The notes beneath the pieces were generated by a model, which made no database searches, was not told the DNA's origin, and worked only from the letters and a program-made list of their open reading frames with translations. From Streptomyces broussonetiae (GTDB lineage Bacteria; Actinomycetota; Actinomycetes; Streptomycetales; Streptomycetaceae), in contig NZ_CP047020.1 of NCBI RefSeq assembly GCF_009796285.1, positions 6,324,001 through 6,388,000 of the forward strand: 64,000 nucleotides of DNA. The letters run 5' to 3'. Below are positions 45,992-55,386 of the stretch, piece by piece. Position numbers and translations under genes: made by a program. Position 1 is the first letter of the stretch. The number at the start of each line of letters is the position of its first letter.

Positions 45992-46867
45992 TCACACGTC
46001 CCGGCCGCGCAGGAGCGCGTAGGCGCCCGCGCCGGCCGCCGCGGTCACGCCGAGCATGATCCACAGCGGCTCCCAGCCCGACGGGCCGGAGTTGCTCAGG
46101 GAGTTGGCGTAGAACACGCTCATCTGGTTCGGGATCGAGTACTCCAGCAGCCACTCGCGCACCTTGTGCAGCGACGCGGAGAACATGAACAGCGCGATCA
46201 CCAGCGGGGCCAGCACCACGCCGATCATGATGGTGATGGCGCCCGCCGAGTGCCGCAGGATCGAGCCGATGAGCAGCGACAGCAGGCCGAGCAGGGCCAG
46301 GTAGAGGCTCACGCCGACGGTGGCCTTGAACCACTCGCTGCCGGTGGGGGTGCGCGCGCCGTTGCCGTGCACCATGGAGTTCTGGACCATGGCCACGAAG
46401 GACGCGGCGGCCAGCGTGATCACGAAGGCGAGGGCGAAGAACACGATCGCCTTCGCGGCCAGCACCCGGCCGCGGCTCGGGCACGCCGTCATCGTCGTAC
46501 GGATCATGCCGGTGCCGTACTCGGAGGCGGTGGTGAGCACGCCGAGCGTGATGATGCAGATGGTGCCGAGCAGCAGCCCGAAGAAGCCGAGCTGCAGCGG
46601 GTTCTGGTCGTCCATCTGCGAGGAGGAGTGGCTGACCGTGGCGCCGGCCAGCAGGCCGATGCCGACGACGAGGACCACGAACACACCGAGCGTCCACATC
46701 GTGGACCGCACCGACTTGATCTTCGTCCACTCGGAGGTCAGCGCATGCCCGAGGTGGGTGCGCACGACCGGGATCGGCGAGGTGTAACCGGGGTACGGCC
46801 CGCCGGGCACCGGCTGCCAGCCGGGCGCGGAGTGGGCCTGCGGCATCGGGGGCTGGGGGGTGCTCAT
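45992..46867 (-). CDS. ABC-2 family permease of the first tandem transporter
   Basis: A 291-residue protein with six membrane helices after a Pro-rich cytosolic N terminus (MSTPQPPMPQAHSAPGW). The pattern SEWTKIKSVRSTMWTL at about 40-55 and TTASEYGTGMIRTTM is characteristic of actinobacterial ABC-2 permeases and is shared with the paralogue at 48315. The ATG overlaps the stop of its ATPase (ATGA). The exported substrate is unknown. Confidence 0.88.
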   Translation of the reverse strand: MSTPQPPMPQAHSAPGWQPVPGGPYPGYTSPIPVVRTHLGHALTSEWTKIKSVRSTMWTLGVFVVLVVGIGLLAGATVSHSSSQMDDQNPLQLGFFGLLLGTICIITLGVLTTASEYGTGMIRTTMTACPSRGRVLAAKAIVFFALAFVITLAAASFVAMVQNSMVHGNGARTPTGSEWFKATVGVSLYLALLGLLSLLIGSILRHSAGAITIMIGVVLAPLVIALFMFSASLHKVREWLLEYSIPNQMSVFYANSLSNSGPSGWEPLWIMLGVTAAAGAGAYALLRGRDV

Positions 46868-48183
46868 CGGGCGTCCTCGGGCTTGGTCAGGTCGGCGGGG
46901 GCGGGAGCGGCGGCGGGCGCCTGCTGCGGGACGGGCGGTGCGGCCGGGGCCGCGCCCGGGGCCTGGCCCTGCGGGGCAGGGGCGGCCTGCGGGGCGGTGC
47001 CCGGCGTCTGGACCTGCTGGGGGGCGTACGGGTTGGCAGCCGGGGCGCCCGGAGTGCCCGGAGCGCCGTACGGACCCGGCTGGGCGGCGCCGTACGGGCC
47101 TGCGGGGGCCGCCGGGCCGGACGGGGCCGCCGGCCCGCCGGGGACGGGCTGGGCGCCCTGCTGGGGCGGCGGCGGGGCGTACCAGCCCGGCTGGCCCTGT
47201 CCGGGCACCGGCATCGGCGGCTGCGCACCGGGCGGCAGGGGCTGCTGCAGGCCCGCCTTCTGGTCGATGGTCGAGCGGTAGTCCACGGCGCCCTGCGTCA
47301 TCCGCATGTACGCCTCCTCCAGCGAGGCCTGGTGCGGCGACAGCTCCCACAGCCGCACGTCCGCCCCGTGCGCGAGGTCGCTGATCCGGGGCAGCGGCAG
47401 GCCGGTCACGCGCAGCGCGCCGTCCTGCTCCGGCAGGACGTGGCCGCCGGCCTCGGTGAGCGCGGAGGTCAGCTTCTCGCGCAGCTGCGGCTCGGTGTCC
47501 GGGGTGCGCACGCGCGCGAAGTCGGCGGAGTTGGCCGAGATGAAGTCCGTCACGCTCATGTCGGCGAGCAGCTGGCCGCGCCCGATGACGATCAGGTGGT
47601 CGGCGGTCAGCGCCATCTCGCTCATCAGGTGCGAGGAGACGAAGACGGTACGGCCCTCGGCCGCGAGTGCCTTCATCAGATTGCGGACCCAGAGGATGCC
47701 CTCGGGGTCGAGGCCGTTGACCGGCTCGTCGAACAGCAGCACCTGCGGATCGCCGAGGAGCGCGGCGGCGATGCCGAGGCGCTGGCCCATGCCGAGCGAG
47801 AAGCCCTTGGAGCGCTTTTTGGCCACGTTCTGCAGGCCCACGACGCCGAGCACCTCGTCCACGCGCCGGGCCGGGATGCCCGACAGCTGGGCGAGGCTCA
47901 GCAGGTGGTTGCGGGCGCTCCGGCCGCCGTGCACGGCCTTGGCGTCCAGCAGCGCGCCGACCTGGCGGGGCGCGTTGGGCAGCCTGCGGTAGGGGTGGCC
48001 GCCGATGGTCACCGAGCCGGCCGTGGGGTTGTCCAGCCCGAGGATCATCCGCATCGTCGTCGACTTGCCCGAGCCGTTCGGCCCGAGGAAGCCGGTCACG
48101 GCTCCGGGCCGGACCTGGAAGGAAAGGTTGTACACGGCGGTCTTGTCGCCGTAGCGCTTGGTCAGGCCGACAGCCTCGATCAT
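46864..48183 (-). CDS. ABC ATPase with a long Pro/Ala/Gly/Gln-rich C-terminal tail
   Basis: ATP-binding subunit of the first tandem transporter, 439 residues from ATG 48183 (a GTG at 48192 is an alternative). The ABC domain occupies about 1-230: Walker A GPNGSGKSTT, signature-region GFSLGMGQRLG (variant without the usual LSGGQ), Walker B VLLFDEPVNGLD and H-loop SSHLMSE. A C-terminal accessory domain follows to about 310. The last 125 residues are low complexity, rich in Pro, Ala, Gly and Gln, and absent from the paralogue at 49094. The tail may bind another protein. Confidence 0.9.
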   Translation of the reverse strand: MIEAVGLTKRYGDKTAVYNLSFQVRPGAVTGFLGPNGSGKSTTMRMILGLDNPTAGSVTIGGHPYRRLPNAPRQVGALLDAKAVHGGRSARNHLLSLAQLSGIPARRVDEVLGVVGLQNVAKKRSKGFSLGMGQRLGIAAALLGDPQVLLFDEPVNGLDPEGILWVRNLMKALAAEGRTVFVSSHLMSEMALTADHLIVIGRGQLLADMSVTDFISANSADFARVRTPDTEPQLREKLTSALTEAGGHVLPEQDGALRVTGLPLPRISDLAHGADVRLWELSPHQASLEEAYMRMTQGAVDYRSTIDQKAGLQQPLPPGAQPPMPVPGQGQPGWYAPPPPQQGAQPVPGGPAAPSGPAAPAGPYGAAQPGPYGAPGTPGAPAANPYAPQQVQTPGTAPQAAPAPQGQAPGAAPAAPPVPQQAPAAAPAPADLTKPEDAR

Positions 48184-48314
48184 GCTCCGCACCCATCGAA
48201 AGGTTCAGGACAGCGGGGCACACGCCCCCGTAAGGGTTAGGAGGATATCGAGGCGCTGACGGTTCCGCCCAAAAGAAAGTAAAGCCAAAGTACTGCGGTG
48301 CGTGTGCCCGAGGC

Positions 48315-49097
48315 CTACTGGGCGTCCCGGCGCTTGAGGAGGACGTAACCGCCCACGAGCGCGGCGATCACCCACAGCACCATGATCCCGAGCCCGCCCC
48401 ACGGCCCGTTCGGCCGGTCGTCGCCGAGTCTCGGCACCACCTGCATGATCCGGCTGCCGGCCTGGTCCGGCAGAAACCGGCCGATCTTCTTCGTCGCGTC
48501 GACGTTGCCCAGGATGGTGGAGATCAGGAAGAAGAACGGCATCAGGATGCCGAGCGACAGCATCGGCGAGCGCAGCATCGTGGCGACCCCCATGGAGAAC
48601 ACCGCGATCAGCGTCATGTACAGCCCGCCGCCGACCACCGCGCGCAGCACCCCCGGGTCGCCGATCCGCGCCCGGTAGGGCCCGAGCGCCGCCTGCCCGA
48701 GGAAGAACGTGGCGAAACTGGTCGCCATGGCGACGACCAGCGCGAGCGCGGTGGCCACCGCGACCTTGCTGAACAGGAAGGTGGCCCGGCGCGGCACGGC
48801 CGCCAGCGAGACCCGGATCATGCCGGTGCTGTACTCGTTCGACACCACCAGCACACCGAAGACGATCATGGCGAGCTGGCCGAGTGTCATGCCCGCGAAG
48901 GAGACGAAGGTCGGATCGAACGACAGCCGGTCCGTGATCGGCATCGAGTCGAACTGGCTCCGGGACAGCGCGGAGATGAGGATCCCGACCGCGATGGTGA
49001 CGACCACCGCCGCCGACAGCGTCCACACCGTGGACGCCACCGACCGGATCTTGGTCCACTCGGAGCGGATGACCTGACCGGCTGCCACGGGTGTCAC
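48315..49097 (-). CDS. ABC-2 family permease of the second tandem transporter
   Basis: A 260-residue protein, paralogous to the permease at 45992, with SEWTKIRSVASTVWTL and VVSNEYSTGMIRVSL and six membrane helices. The start GTG 49097 overlaps the ATPase stop (GTGA), and GGAGAGGG precedes it. It lacks the Pro-rich N terminus of its paralogue. The substrate is unknown. Confidence 0.88.
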   Translation of the reverse strand: MTPVAAGQVIRSEWTKIRSVASTVWTLSAAVVVTIAVGILISALSRSQFDSMPITDRLSFDPTFVSFAGMTLGQLAMIVFGVLVVSNEYSTGMIRVSLAAVPRRATFLFSKVAVATALALVVAMATSFATFFLGQAALGPYRARIGDPGVLRAVVGGGLYMTLIAVFSMGVATMLRSPMLSLGILMPFFFLISTILGNVDATKKIGRFLPDQAGSRIMQVVPRLGDDRPNGPWGGLGIMVLWVIAALVGGYVLLKRRDAQ

Positions 49098-50047
49098 ACC
49101 CCTCTCCAGGCGGCGCCCCACTCCTGCGGGGCGGGTTCCGGCCCGGCCTGCGCGTGGTACTCCACCGCGTCCTCCGTCAGCTGCATGAACGCCTCCTCCA
49201 GTGAGGCCTGCTGGGTGCTCAGCTCGTGCAGCACGATCCCGTGCCCCGCCGCCAGCTCGCCGATCCGCTCGCTCTCGCCCCCGTCCACCTCCAGCACGCT
49301 CCCGCCCGCCTCGACGACGGTGATCCCCGCCTCGTGCAGCACGTCCAGCAGCCGCTCGCGCTGCGGTGAGCGGATCCGCACGTACGACCGCGCGTTCTGC
49401 CGGATGAAGTCGGCCATGGAGGTGTCCGCGAGCAGCCGGCCCTGCCCGATGACCACCAGATGATCGGCGGTCAGCGCCATCTCGCTCATCAGATGGCTCG
49501 AGACGAACACGGTCCGCCCCTGCGCGGCCAGCGACTTCATCAGGGTGCGGATCCAGTGGATGCCTTCCGGGTCGAGCCCGTTGACCGGCTCGTCGAACAT
49601 CAGGATCCGAGGGTCGCCGAGCAGCGCGGCGGCGATCCCGAGCCGCTGCCCCATGCCGTACGAGAACCCCTTGGCCTTCTTCCTCGCCACGGCGGTGAGC
49701 CCGACGGTCTCCAGTACCTCCGACACCCGGCGCGCGGAGATCCCGTTGCTCTGTGCGAGGCACAGCAGATGGTTGTAGGCGCTGCGCCCGCCGTGCACGG
49801 CCTTGGCGTCCAGCAGTGCCCCGACGTACGTCAGCGGGTCCTTGAGCTGGTCGTAGTGCCTGCCGTCGATCCGGACGTCACCGGCGGTGGGGTGGTCGAG
49901 CCCGAGGATCATCCGCATGGTGGTGGACTTCCCGGCCCCGTTGGGTCCGAGGAACCCGGTGACGATGCCGGGCCGGACGGTGCAGGTGAGATGGTCGACC
50001 GCCACCTTCTCCCCGTACCGCTTGGTCAGCCTCACCAGCTCGATCAT
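49094..50047 (-). CDS. ABC ATPase of the second tandem transporter
   Basis: A 317-residue ATP-binding subunit with Walker A GPNGAGKSTT, the variant signature GFSYGMGQRLG, Walker B ILMFDEPVNGLD and H-loop SSHLMSE. The first 230 residues closely resemble the ATPase at 46864, showing a recent or conserved duplication of the whole ATPase-permease unit. The C-terminal domain (about 230-317) lacks the Pro-rich tail. ATG 50047 begins MIELVRLTKRYGEK. Confidence 0.92.
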   Translation of the reverse strand: MIELVRLTKRYGEKVAVDHLTCTVRPGIVTGFLGPNGAGKSTTMRMILGLDHPTAGDVRIDGRHYDQLKDPLTYVGALLDAKAVHGGRSAYNHLLCLAQSNGISARRVSEVLETVGLTAVARKKAKGFSYGMGQRLGIAAALLGDPRILMFDEPVNGLDPEGIHWIRTLMKSLAAQGRTVFVSSHLMSEMALTADHLVVIGQGRLLADTSMADFIRQNARSYVRIRSPQRERLLDVLHEAGITVVEAGGSVLEVDGGESERIGELAAGHGIVLHELSTQQASLEEAFMQLTEDAVEYHAQAGPEPAPQEWGAAWRGV

Positions 50048-50074
50048 GCGGCCACGCTAAGACGAGCCGAAGCC

Positions 50075-50098
50075 CCCTGCCACTTGAAGGCAGAGGGC
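50075..50098 (-). terminator. Hairpin after filP
   Basis: GGCAG/CTGCC with a flanking GGG/CCC helix and one bulged A, around a 7-nt loop, between filP and the ABC operon on the minus strand. It could terminate filP transcripts. Confidence 0.45.
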
Positions 50099-50116
50099 CT
50101 CGCACCGTGCTCCTGA

Positions 50117-50158
50117 CGGGGCGCGGGAACCACGCGATCAACCACAACGGACCGGCAG
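50117..50158. repeat. Probable copy of a dispersed Streptomyces intergenic repeat
   Basis: The stretch beginning GGGGCGCGGGAACCACGCGA resembles a short sequence I recall as scattered many times between genes in Streptomyces chromosomes (general form GGGGCGCGGGGAACTGCGCG). It lies in the 129-bp gap between filP and the ABC operon. This is from memory, and only one copy is seen in this window. Confidence 0.4.
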
Positions 50159-50176
50159 CTCCCCACGGCCCATCGG

Positions 50177-51112
50177 TCACCGCGTCTGCTGCGCCGGCAC
50201 CCCACGGGAAATGGGCTCGTCCTCACCCGGCGTACCGGCGGCAGCCACCGCGGCACCGGTCAGCGTGGCGAGCATCTCGCGGACGTTCGTCAGCTGGGCG
50301 TTGATGCTGTCGCGGCGGTTGGTGAGCGCCGCCAGCTCGCGCTCGGATTCCGAACGGATCCGGTCCGCCTTGGCGTTGGCGTCGGCCACGATGTCCTCGG
50401 CCTGGCGCTGGGCCGTCTCCACCGTCTGACGGGCGCGGCGCTCGGCGTCCGTGCGCAGCTTCTCCGCCTCCAGGCGCAGCTGCTCGGCGCGGTGCTCGAT
50501 CTCCGCCAGGCGCTTCTCGGCCTTCTGCTGACGCGAGGCCAGATCGCGCTCGGACTGCTCGCGGCGCTTGGCGAGGTTCGTCTCGAAGTCGGCGGCGGCC
50601 TGCGCGGCCTTGGCGCGGGTCTCCTCGAAGAGGGCGTCTGCCTCCTCGCGCTTGGACTGCGCGTCCTTCTGCGCCTCGGAGCGCAGCTGGGACGCGTCGC
50701 CCTTCGCCTTCTCGACGATCCGGACGCCCTCGTCCTCGGCCTTGGCCTTGCGCTCCGCGGCGTAGGACTCGGCGTCGTTGCGGACCTGCTGGGCCGCCGA
50801 CTCGGCGAGGTCACGGTGCTGTTCGGCCGCCCGCCGGGCCTCCTCACGCAGCTCCTTGGCCTCTTCCTCGGCCAGCCGCAGGATTTTCTCGACCCGTGCG
50901 CCGAGACCCGCGTACGACGGCTCGGCGTCGGTGACCTGGGCCTGGGCGTTCTGCGTTTCGAGGTGGAGTTCCTCGATGCGCTTCTCCAGGGCGGTGATCC
51001 GGGTGAGAGCGCTGTCACGGTCGGAGACGAGCTTGGAGATACGTTCGTCCACCTGAGCGCGGTCGTACCCACGCCGCACAAGCTCGAAGCCGTAGGGGGA
51101 AGTGTCGCTCAT
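50177..51112 (-). CDS. filP: Filament-forming coiled-coil protein FilP
   Basis: Intermediate-filament-like protein that forms networks near hyphal tips and stiffens the hypha with DivIVA and Scy. The 311-residue product begins MSDTSPYGFELVRRGYDRAQ, a DivIVA-like N-terminal motif. A long coiled coil (about 25-280) with Ala/Glu/Arg-rich hendecad-type repeats follows, then a short non-coiled tail. FilP of S. coelicolor is 310 residues, matching well. The order filP-scy-mce is conserved in Streptomyces. The former name is a cellulose-binding protein homologue. Confidence 0.94.
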   Translation of the reverse strand: MSDTSPYGFELVRRGYDRAQVDERISKLVSDRDSALTRITALEKRIEELHLETQNAQAQVTDAEPSYAGLGARVEKILRLAEEEAKELREEARRAAEQHRDLAESAAQQVRNDAESYAAERKAKAEDEGVRIVEKAKGDASQLRSEAQKDAQSKREEADALFEETRAKAAQAAADFETNLAKRREQSERDLASRQQKAEKRLAEIEHRAEQLRLEAEKLRTDAERRARQTVETAQRQAEDIVADANAKADRIRSESERELAALTNRRDSINAQLTNVREMLATLTGAAVAAAGTPGEDEPISRGVPAQQTR

Positions 51113-51295
51113 GGGGTTCCTGTCGAATGAGACCGGTGAGGTGATAGGTGGAATCCTAGGGGCCGAAGCGGTGTGTCATCGAGCGGATACGTGTTTGATC
51201 TGGAGAATGAGACCCCTTTTGAGTGGCCGACGGCCGGAAGGCTTGCCAAAGACCCGGGCAAAGGCCCCAGAAGACACCGGAACGTGCCGGACACG

Positions 51296-54200
51296 CTAGC
51301 CGTCTGACGCCTTGCCACCCGTACGGGGGGAGCCGACCGTCGCGCCGGCCTTGACCGTGCCGTCCTTGCCGCCCGCCGGGGTCTCGAAGGACTCCAGCGC
51401 CTCCAGCACGTCCTGGACGCGGGAGATCTCGGCGTTGATGTCCTCGCGCCGACGCACCAGGATCTCCAGTTCGCGCTTGCCCTCCTCGACCGTGCGCCGG
51501 GCCTCCCGGATCGCCTCGGCCTTCAGCTCCTCGGCCTCCTTGACCAGGCTGGCCTTCTTCTGCTCGGCCTCCTTGAGCAGCCCCTCCGCCTTCTTGACGG
51601 CGGCGATACGCACCCGGCCCGCCTCGGAATCGGCCTCCGACACCAGATCCTTCGCCTTCGCCTCCGCCTTGGCCAGCTGCTCCTCGGCGGCCTTGATGAG
51701 CGCGTCGCAGCGGTCGCCGGTGGACTTCATCGTCTCGGCGGCCTCGCGCCGGGCCCGCTCGTGCAGTTCCTCGATCTCGGTCGTGATGCGGTCGCGCAGC
51801 TCCTCAGCGCGCTCCCTTATCGCGGTCGCGTCCCGGCGGGCGCCCACCAGCAGCTCGTCCGCGTCCGTACGGGCCTTCTCCACCAGCGAGTTGCCCTCGA
51901 TCGTCGACTCGGCGACGATCCGCTCGGCCTCGCTGCGGGCCGCGCCCACCATCGTGTCGGCCTGCGACTCCGCGTCCGCGGTGGTCTTGAGGGCCTGCGC
52001 CTGTGCCTCGGTGAGCAGCTTGTCGGCCTCGGCCGTGGTCTCGGTGATGAGCGTGTCGACCTGCTCGGCCGCCTCCGAACGCCGCTTGTTGGCCTCCTTG
52101 CGGGCTTCGTCCAGGGTCCGCTCGGCCTCCTCGCGCGCGGAGTTGACGAGCCGTTCGGTCTCGGCCTCCGTGTCCGCCTTGAGCCGCTCGGCGTCGGCCC
52201 GCAGCCGCTCGGCGTGCTGTTGGGCCGAGCCGACCGTCTCCGCCGCCTCGGCGCGCAGCCGCTCGGCGTCACCGGTGGCCTCCCCGAGGAGCTGCTCGGC
52301 GGCCGCCAGGGCCTCCGCGCGCACCCGCTCGGCCTCGGCCAGCGCCTCGGTGCGCACCCGGTCGGCCTCGGCGACGGTCTCGGTCTGCAGCCGCTCGGCC
52401 TCGCTGCGGGCCTCGGTGATGAGGGTGTCGGCCTGGGTCGCCGCGTCCGAGCGGATGCGGTTGGCGTCCTCGCGGGCGTCCGCCCGGGTACGGGCCGCCG
52501 CCTGGTCGGCCTCGGCCAGCGCGTCCGAGGCCTCCGTGCGCACCCGCTGGGCGTACTCGGAGGTGTCCGCGCGCAGCCGCTCGGCCTCCCCGATCGCCTC
52601 CGCGACCGTACGCTCGGCCAGCGCCTTGGCGGCCTCCGCCTCCTCGTTCGCCGCACGCCGGATCCGCGAGGCGTCCTCGCTCGCCCGCTCCCGCTCGGCG
52701 TAGGCGTCGGCACGGACCCGGTCCGCCTCCTCCTCGGCCTCCCGCCTCGTACGGTCGGCCGCGTGCTCGGCGGCCGAACGCAGCCCGGTGATCTCCTCCT
52801 GCGCCTGCTCGTGCAGCCCCGTGACGGAGTCCCGCACCTGCTGGGCGTGCTGCTCGGCGGCCGAGACCATCTCGGTGGCGCGCCGGTCGGCCTCCTCGAC
52901 CAGCCGGGTCGCCTCGGCCTGCGCGTCCTCGACCCGCTTGCGGGCGGAGGCCAGCAGCTCCTCGCTCTGCTCGCGGGCCCGCTCGCGCTCCTGGTCGGCC
53001 TCGGCCCGCGCGGAACCGAGGGTCTCCTCGGCCTCGCGGCGGCGCCGGGCGGCCTCCTCCTGCGCGGCGGCCAGCGTCTCGGACGCCTCGGTGCCGAGCC
53101 GCTCGGCGGCGGCCTGCGCCTCCGCGCGCACCCGGTCGGCGGTCTCCTGCGCCTCGGTCTTCAGCCGCTCCGCCTCGGCGGCGGCCTCCGAGCGCAGCCG
53201 TACGGCGACGGACTCGCCCTCGGCACGGGAGGCGGACGCGTCGGCCGCGGCCTCGTCGCGCAGCCGCTCGGCCTCGGCCTCGGCCTGCTGCTGGAGCGTA
53301 CGGATCCGTTCGGCGGCCTCCGAGCGCAGCCGCTCGGCCTCCTCGGCGGCCTCCCGGCGGATCCGGGCGGCCTCCTCGCGGGCCTCGCCGAGCGCCTGCT
53401 CGGCGGAGTCCAGCCGCTCCCGCGTCTCGGTCTGCAGCCGGGTCAGTTCCTCGGCGGCCTCGGCGCGGCGGGCCTCGACGGCGCGCTCGGTCTCCTCGCG
53501 CAGCTCGCGCGCGGCGGTCTCGGCGCCGCTGCGGACCGCCTCGGCCTGCTCCTCGGCCTCGGCACGCAGCCGCTCGGCCTCCGTGCGGCTGCGCTCCAGG
53601 GTCTCGTCGGCCTGCCGGCGCAGGCCGGTGGCCCGCTCGATGGCCTCGGTGCGGACCTTCTCGCTGTCCGCGGTCGCGCTCTTGCGCAGCTCGTCGGCGT
53701 CCACCTTGGCCTTGGCCAGCAGCTCCTCGGCGGACTTCGCGCCCTCCTCGATCTGCGTGACCGCCTCCCGGCGGGCCTCCGCCCGGATCGACTCGCCCTC
53801 GGCGACCGCGTCGGCGCGCAGCTGCTCGGCCTCGCCGCGCAGCCGGCGGGCCTCCTCCTGCAGCTCGACCGTCTTGGCGCGGTACTCCTTGGTGTCGTCC
53901 TTCGCCGCGCCCTTGAGCTGCTCGGCGATGTCGTGCGCCTCGGCGCGCAGCCGGTCCGCCTCGGCCTCGGCCTCGGTGCGGATCCGCTCGGCCTCCTCGG
54001 TGGCGGCCCTGGTGGTCTTCTGGGCGTCCTCGGACGCCTTGTTGAGCACGTCCTCGGCGGTCTTGGCCGCCTTGGCCAGCTGGCTCGCCGTCTCCTCGGC
54101 GGTGATCGTACGGGCCTTCTCACCGGCCTCGGTGACGATCTTCTCGGCCTCGGCGCGGGCGTCCGCGACCAGCTGCTCGGCCTCGGACCTGGTGGCCTCG

Positions 54201-55177
54201 GCCTCCTTGGTGGCCTCCTCGACCAGCCGGGCGACCTGCTCCTTCGCCGTACGCGTGCGCGTCTCGTTCGCGGCCTCGGCGCTCGACAGGGCCTTCGAGG
54301 CGGCCTGTTCGGCCTCGGTGACCAGCTTCTCGGCCTTGGACTGCGCCTTGCGCAGCGCCTCCTCGGCCGCTGCCATCCGCTCCTCGGCGGCCCGGCTCAG
54401 TTCGGCGGACTGCCGGCGGGCCGCGTCCGACTCGCCGGCCGCGTCGGAGCGCAGCTGCTCGGCGTGGTCGGTGGCCTCCTGGGCCTGGGTGGAGGCGGCG
54501 TTCAGCAGCCGCTCGGCGTCCGCGCGGGCGCGGCGCAGGAGCTGCTCGGCCTCCGCGCGGGCGGCCTCGGCGTCGCTCTGCAGCCGCTCGCGGGCCTCCC
54601 GGGTCAGCCGCTCGGCCTCCGCGCGGGCGGTGGCCATCGCCTGGTCGGCCTCGGCGCGGGACTCGTCCAGCAGGCGGCGGGCCTGCTGCTCGGTGCGGGC
54701 GCGCAGCTGCTCGGCCCAGGCCACGTTCTCGTTGACGTGCGACTCGACCGTGGAGCGGCGCTCGGCCAGCTCCTGGTCCAGCTGCTGGCGCCGGGTCACC
54801 GCCTCCTGGTGCAGCTCGGCCTGCAGCCGGGCCGTCTGCTCGGCGTGCTCCTGGAGGATGCGCTGGGTCTGCGCCCGGGCCTCCGCGGCCATCCGCTCGG
54901 CATCCTGGCGCAGCTGGTCGGCCTGGATCTGGGCATTACGGAGCAGCTGCTCGGCCTGATAGCCGATGTCACCGCCGTCGTAGGCGGGCCGGGTCATGAG
55001 GGTGCGGCGCGCCTCGTGCAGCTTGGCGCGCAGCACCTCGACCTGGTAGCCGAGGTCCTCGGCGTGCTGGATCGCCTTTTCCCGCTCGGTCCTCAGCCGT
55101 TTCATCTCGGCCTCGAACCGAGAGAGGTGGTCGACGTCAGCCGCCGGCTCTCGCTCCTGGCTCTCGTAGCCCCGCAC
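51296..55177 (-). CDS. scy: Polarisome scaffold protein Scy
   Basis: A 1293-residue giant coiled-coil protein that organises the hyphal tip with DivIVA, FilP and ParA and sets branching. The N terminus (MRGYESQEREPAADVDHLSR) contains an ordinary heptad coil. From about residue 100 to 1200 the protein consists of irregular hendecad-based repeats, often ...AEAERLR/TEAEE..., with units of 51 residues as described for Scy. It uses few residue types (A, E, R, D, T, S, L). GTG 55177 is the start. It is about 30 residues shorter than the S. coelicolor protein (1326), which fits repeat-number variation. Confidence 0.95.
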   Translation of the reverse strand: MRGYESQEREPAADVDHLSRFEAEMKRLRTEREKAIQHAEDLGYQVEVLRAKLHEARRTLMTRPAYDGGDIGYQAEQLLRNAQIQADQLRQDAERMAAEARAQTQRILQEHAEQTARLQAELHQEAVTRRQQLDQELAERRSTVESHVNENVAWAEQLRARTEQQARRLLDESRAEADQAMATARAEAERLTREARERLQSDAEAARAEAEQLLRRARADAERLLNAASTQAQEATDHAEQLRSDAAGESDAARRQSAELSRAAEERMAAAEEALRKAQSKAEKLVTEAEQAASKALSSAEAANETRTRTAKEQVARLVEEATKEAEATRSEAEQLVADARAEAEKIVTEAGEKARTITAEETASQLAKAAKTAEDVLNKASEDAQKTTRAATEEAERIRTEAEAEADRLRAEAHDIAEQLKGAAKDDTKEYRAKTVELQEEARRLRGEAEQLRADAVAEGESIRAEARREAVTQIEEGAKSAEELLAKAKVDADELRKSATADSEKVRTEAIERATGLRRQADETLERSRTEAERLRAEAEEQAEAVRSGAETAARELREETERAVEARRAEAAEELTRLQTETRERLDSAEQALGEAREEAARIRREAAEEAERLRSEAAERIRTLQQQAEAEAERLRDEAAADASASRAEGESVAVRLRSEAAAEAERLKTEAQETADRVRAEAQAAAERLGTEASETLAAAQEEAARRRREAEETLGSARAEADQERERAREQSEELLASARKRVEDAQAEATRLVEEADRRATEMVSAAEQHAQQVRDSVTGLHEQAQEEITGLRSAAEHAADRTRREAEEEADRVRADAYAERERASEDASRIRRAANEEAEAAKALAERTVAEAIGEAERLRADTSEYAQRVRTEASDALAEADQAAARTRADAREDANRIRSDAATQADTLITEARSEAERLQTETVAEADRVRTEALAEAERVRAEALAAAEQLLGEATGDAERLRAEAAETVGSAQQHAERLRADAERLKADTEAETERLVNSAREEAERTLDEARKEANKRRSEAAEQVDTLITETTAEADKLLTEAQAQALKTTADAESQADTMVGAARSEAERIVAESTIEGNSLVEKARTDADELLVGARRDATAIRERAEELRDRITTEIEELHERARREAAETMKSTGDRCDALIKAAEEQLAKAEAKAKDLVSEADSEAGRVRIAAVKKAEGLLKEAEQKKASLVKEAEELKAEAIREARRTVEEGKRELEILVRRREDINAEISRVQDVLEALESFETPAGGKDGTVKAGATVGSPRTGGKASDG

Positions 55178-55324
55178 TGCGCGGTCCCATCCGTCCCCTG
55201 GTCAGCTTCTGCAACGAGCTCCGTCCATCCGCCGAACGGGGCCCCCGGGGAAATGGTGTCAGATCAACGGCGGAGCACGGGCTGCTGCCCCGACGCTCGT
55301 CCCCCGAAACCCGGACCCCGGCAT

Positions 55325-55355
55325 GCGGTCGTCCCCCGTGTGCGGGGACGACCGC
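55325..55355 (-). terminator. Terminator after mce
   Basis: GCGGTCGTCCCC (55325-55336) pairs perfectly with GGGGACGACCGC (55344-55355) around a 7-nt loop, 31 bp downstream of the epimerase gene on the minus strand and within the 209-bp mce-scy gap. Confidence 0.8.
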
Positions 55356-55386
55356 CCCCAACCCTACCGGCCCTTATGTACGGCAG

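Noticed and set aside
48216..48309. Inverted repeat GGGCACACGC / GCGTGTGCCC with a 74-bp gap near the first ABC ATPase start
   Set aside because: The spacing is too long for a simple hairpin or operator, and the right arm lies next to the other operon's stop codon; I could not connect it to a function.
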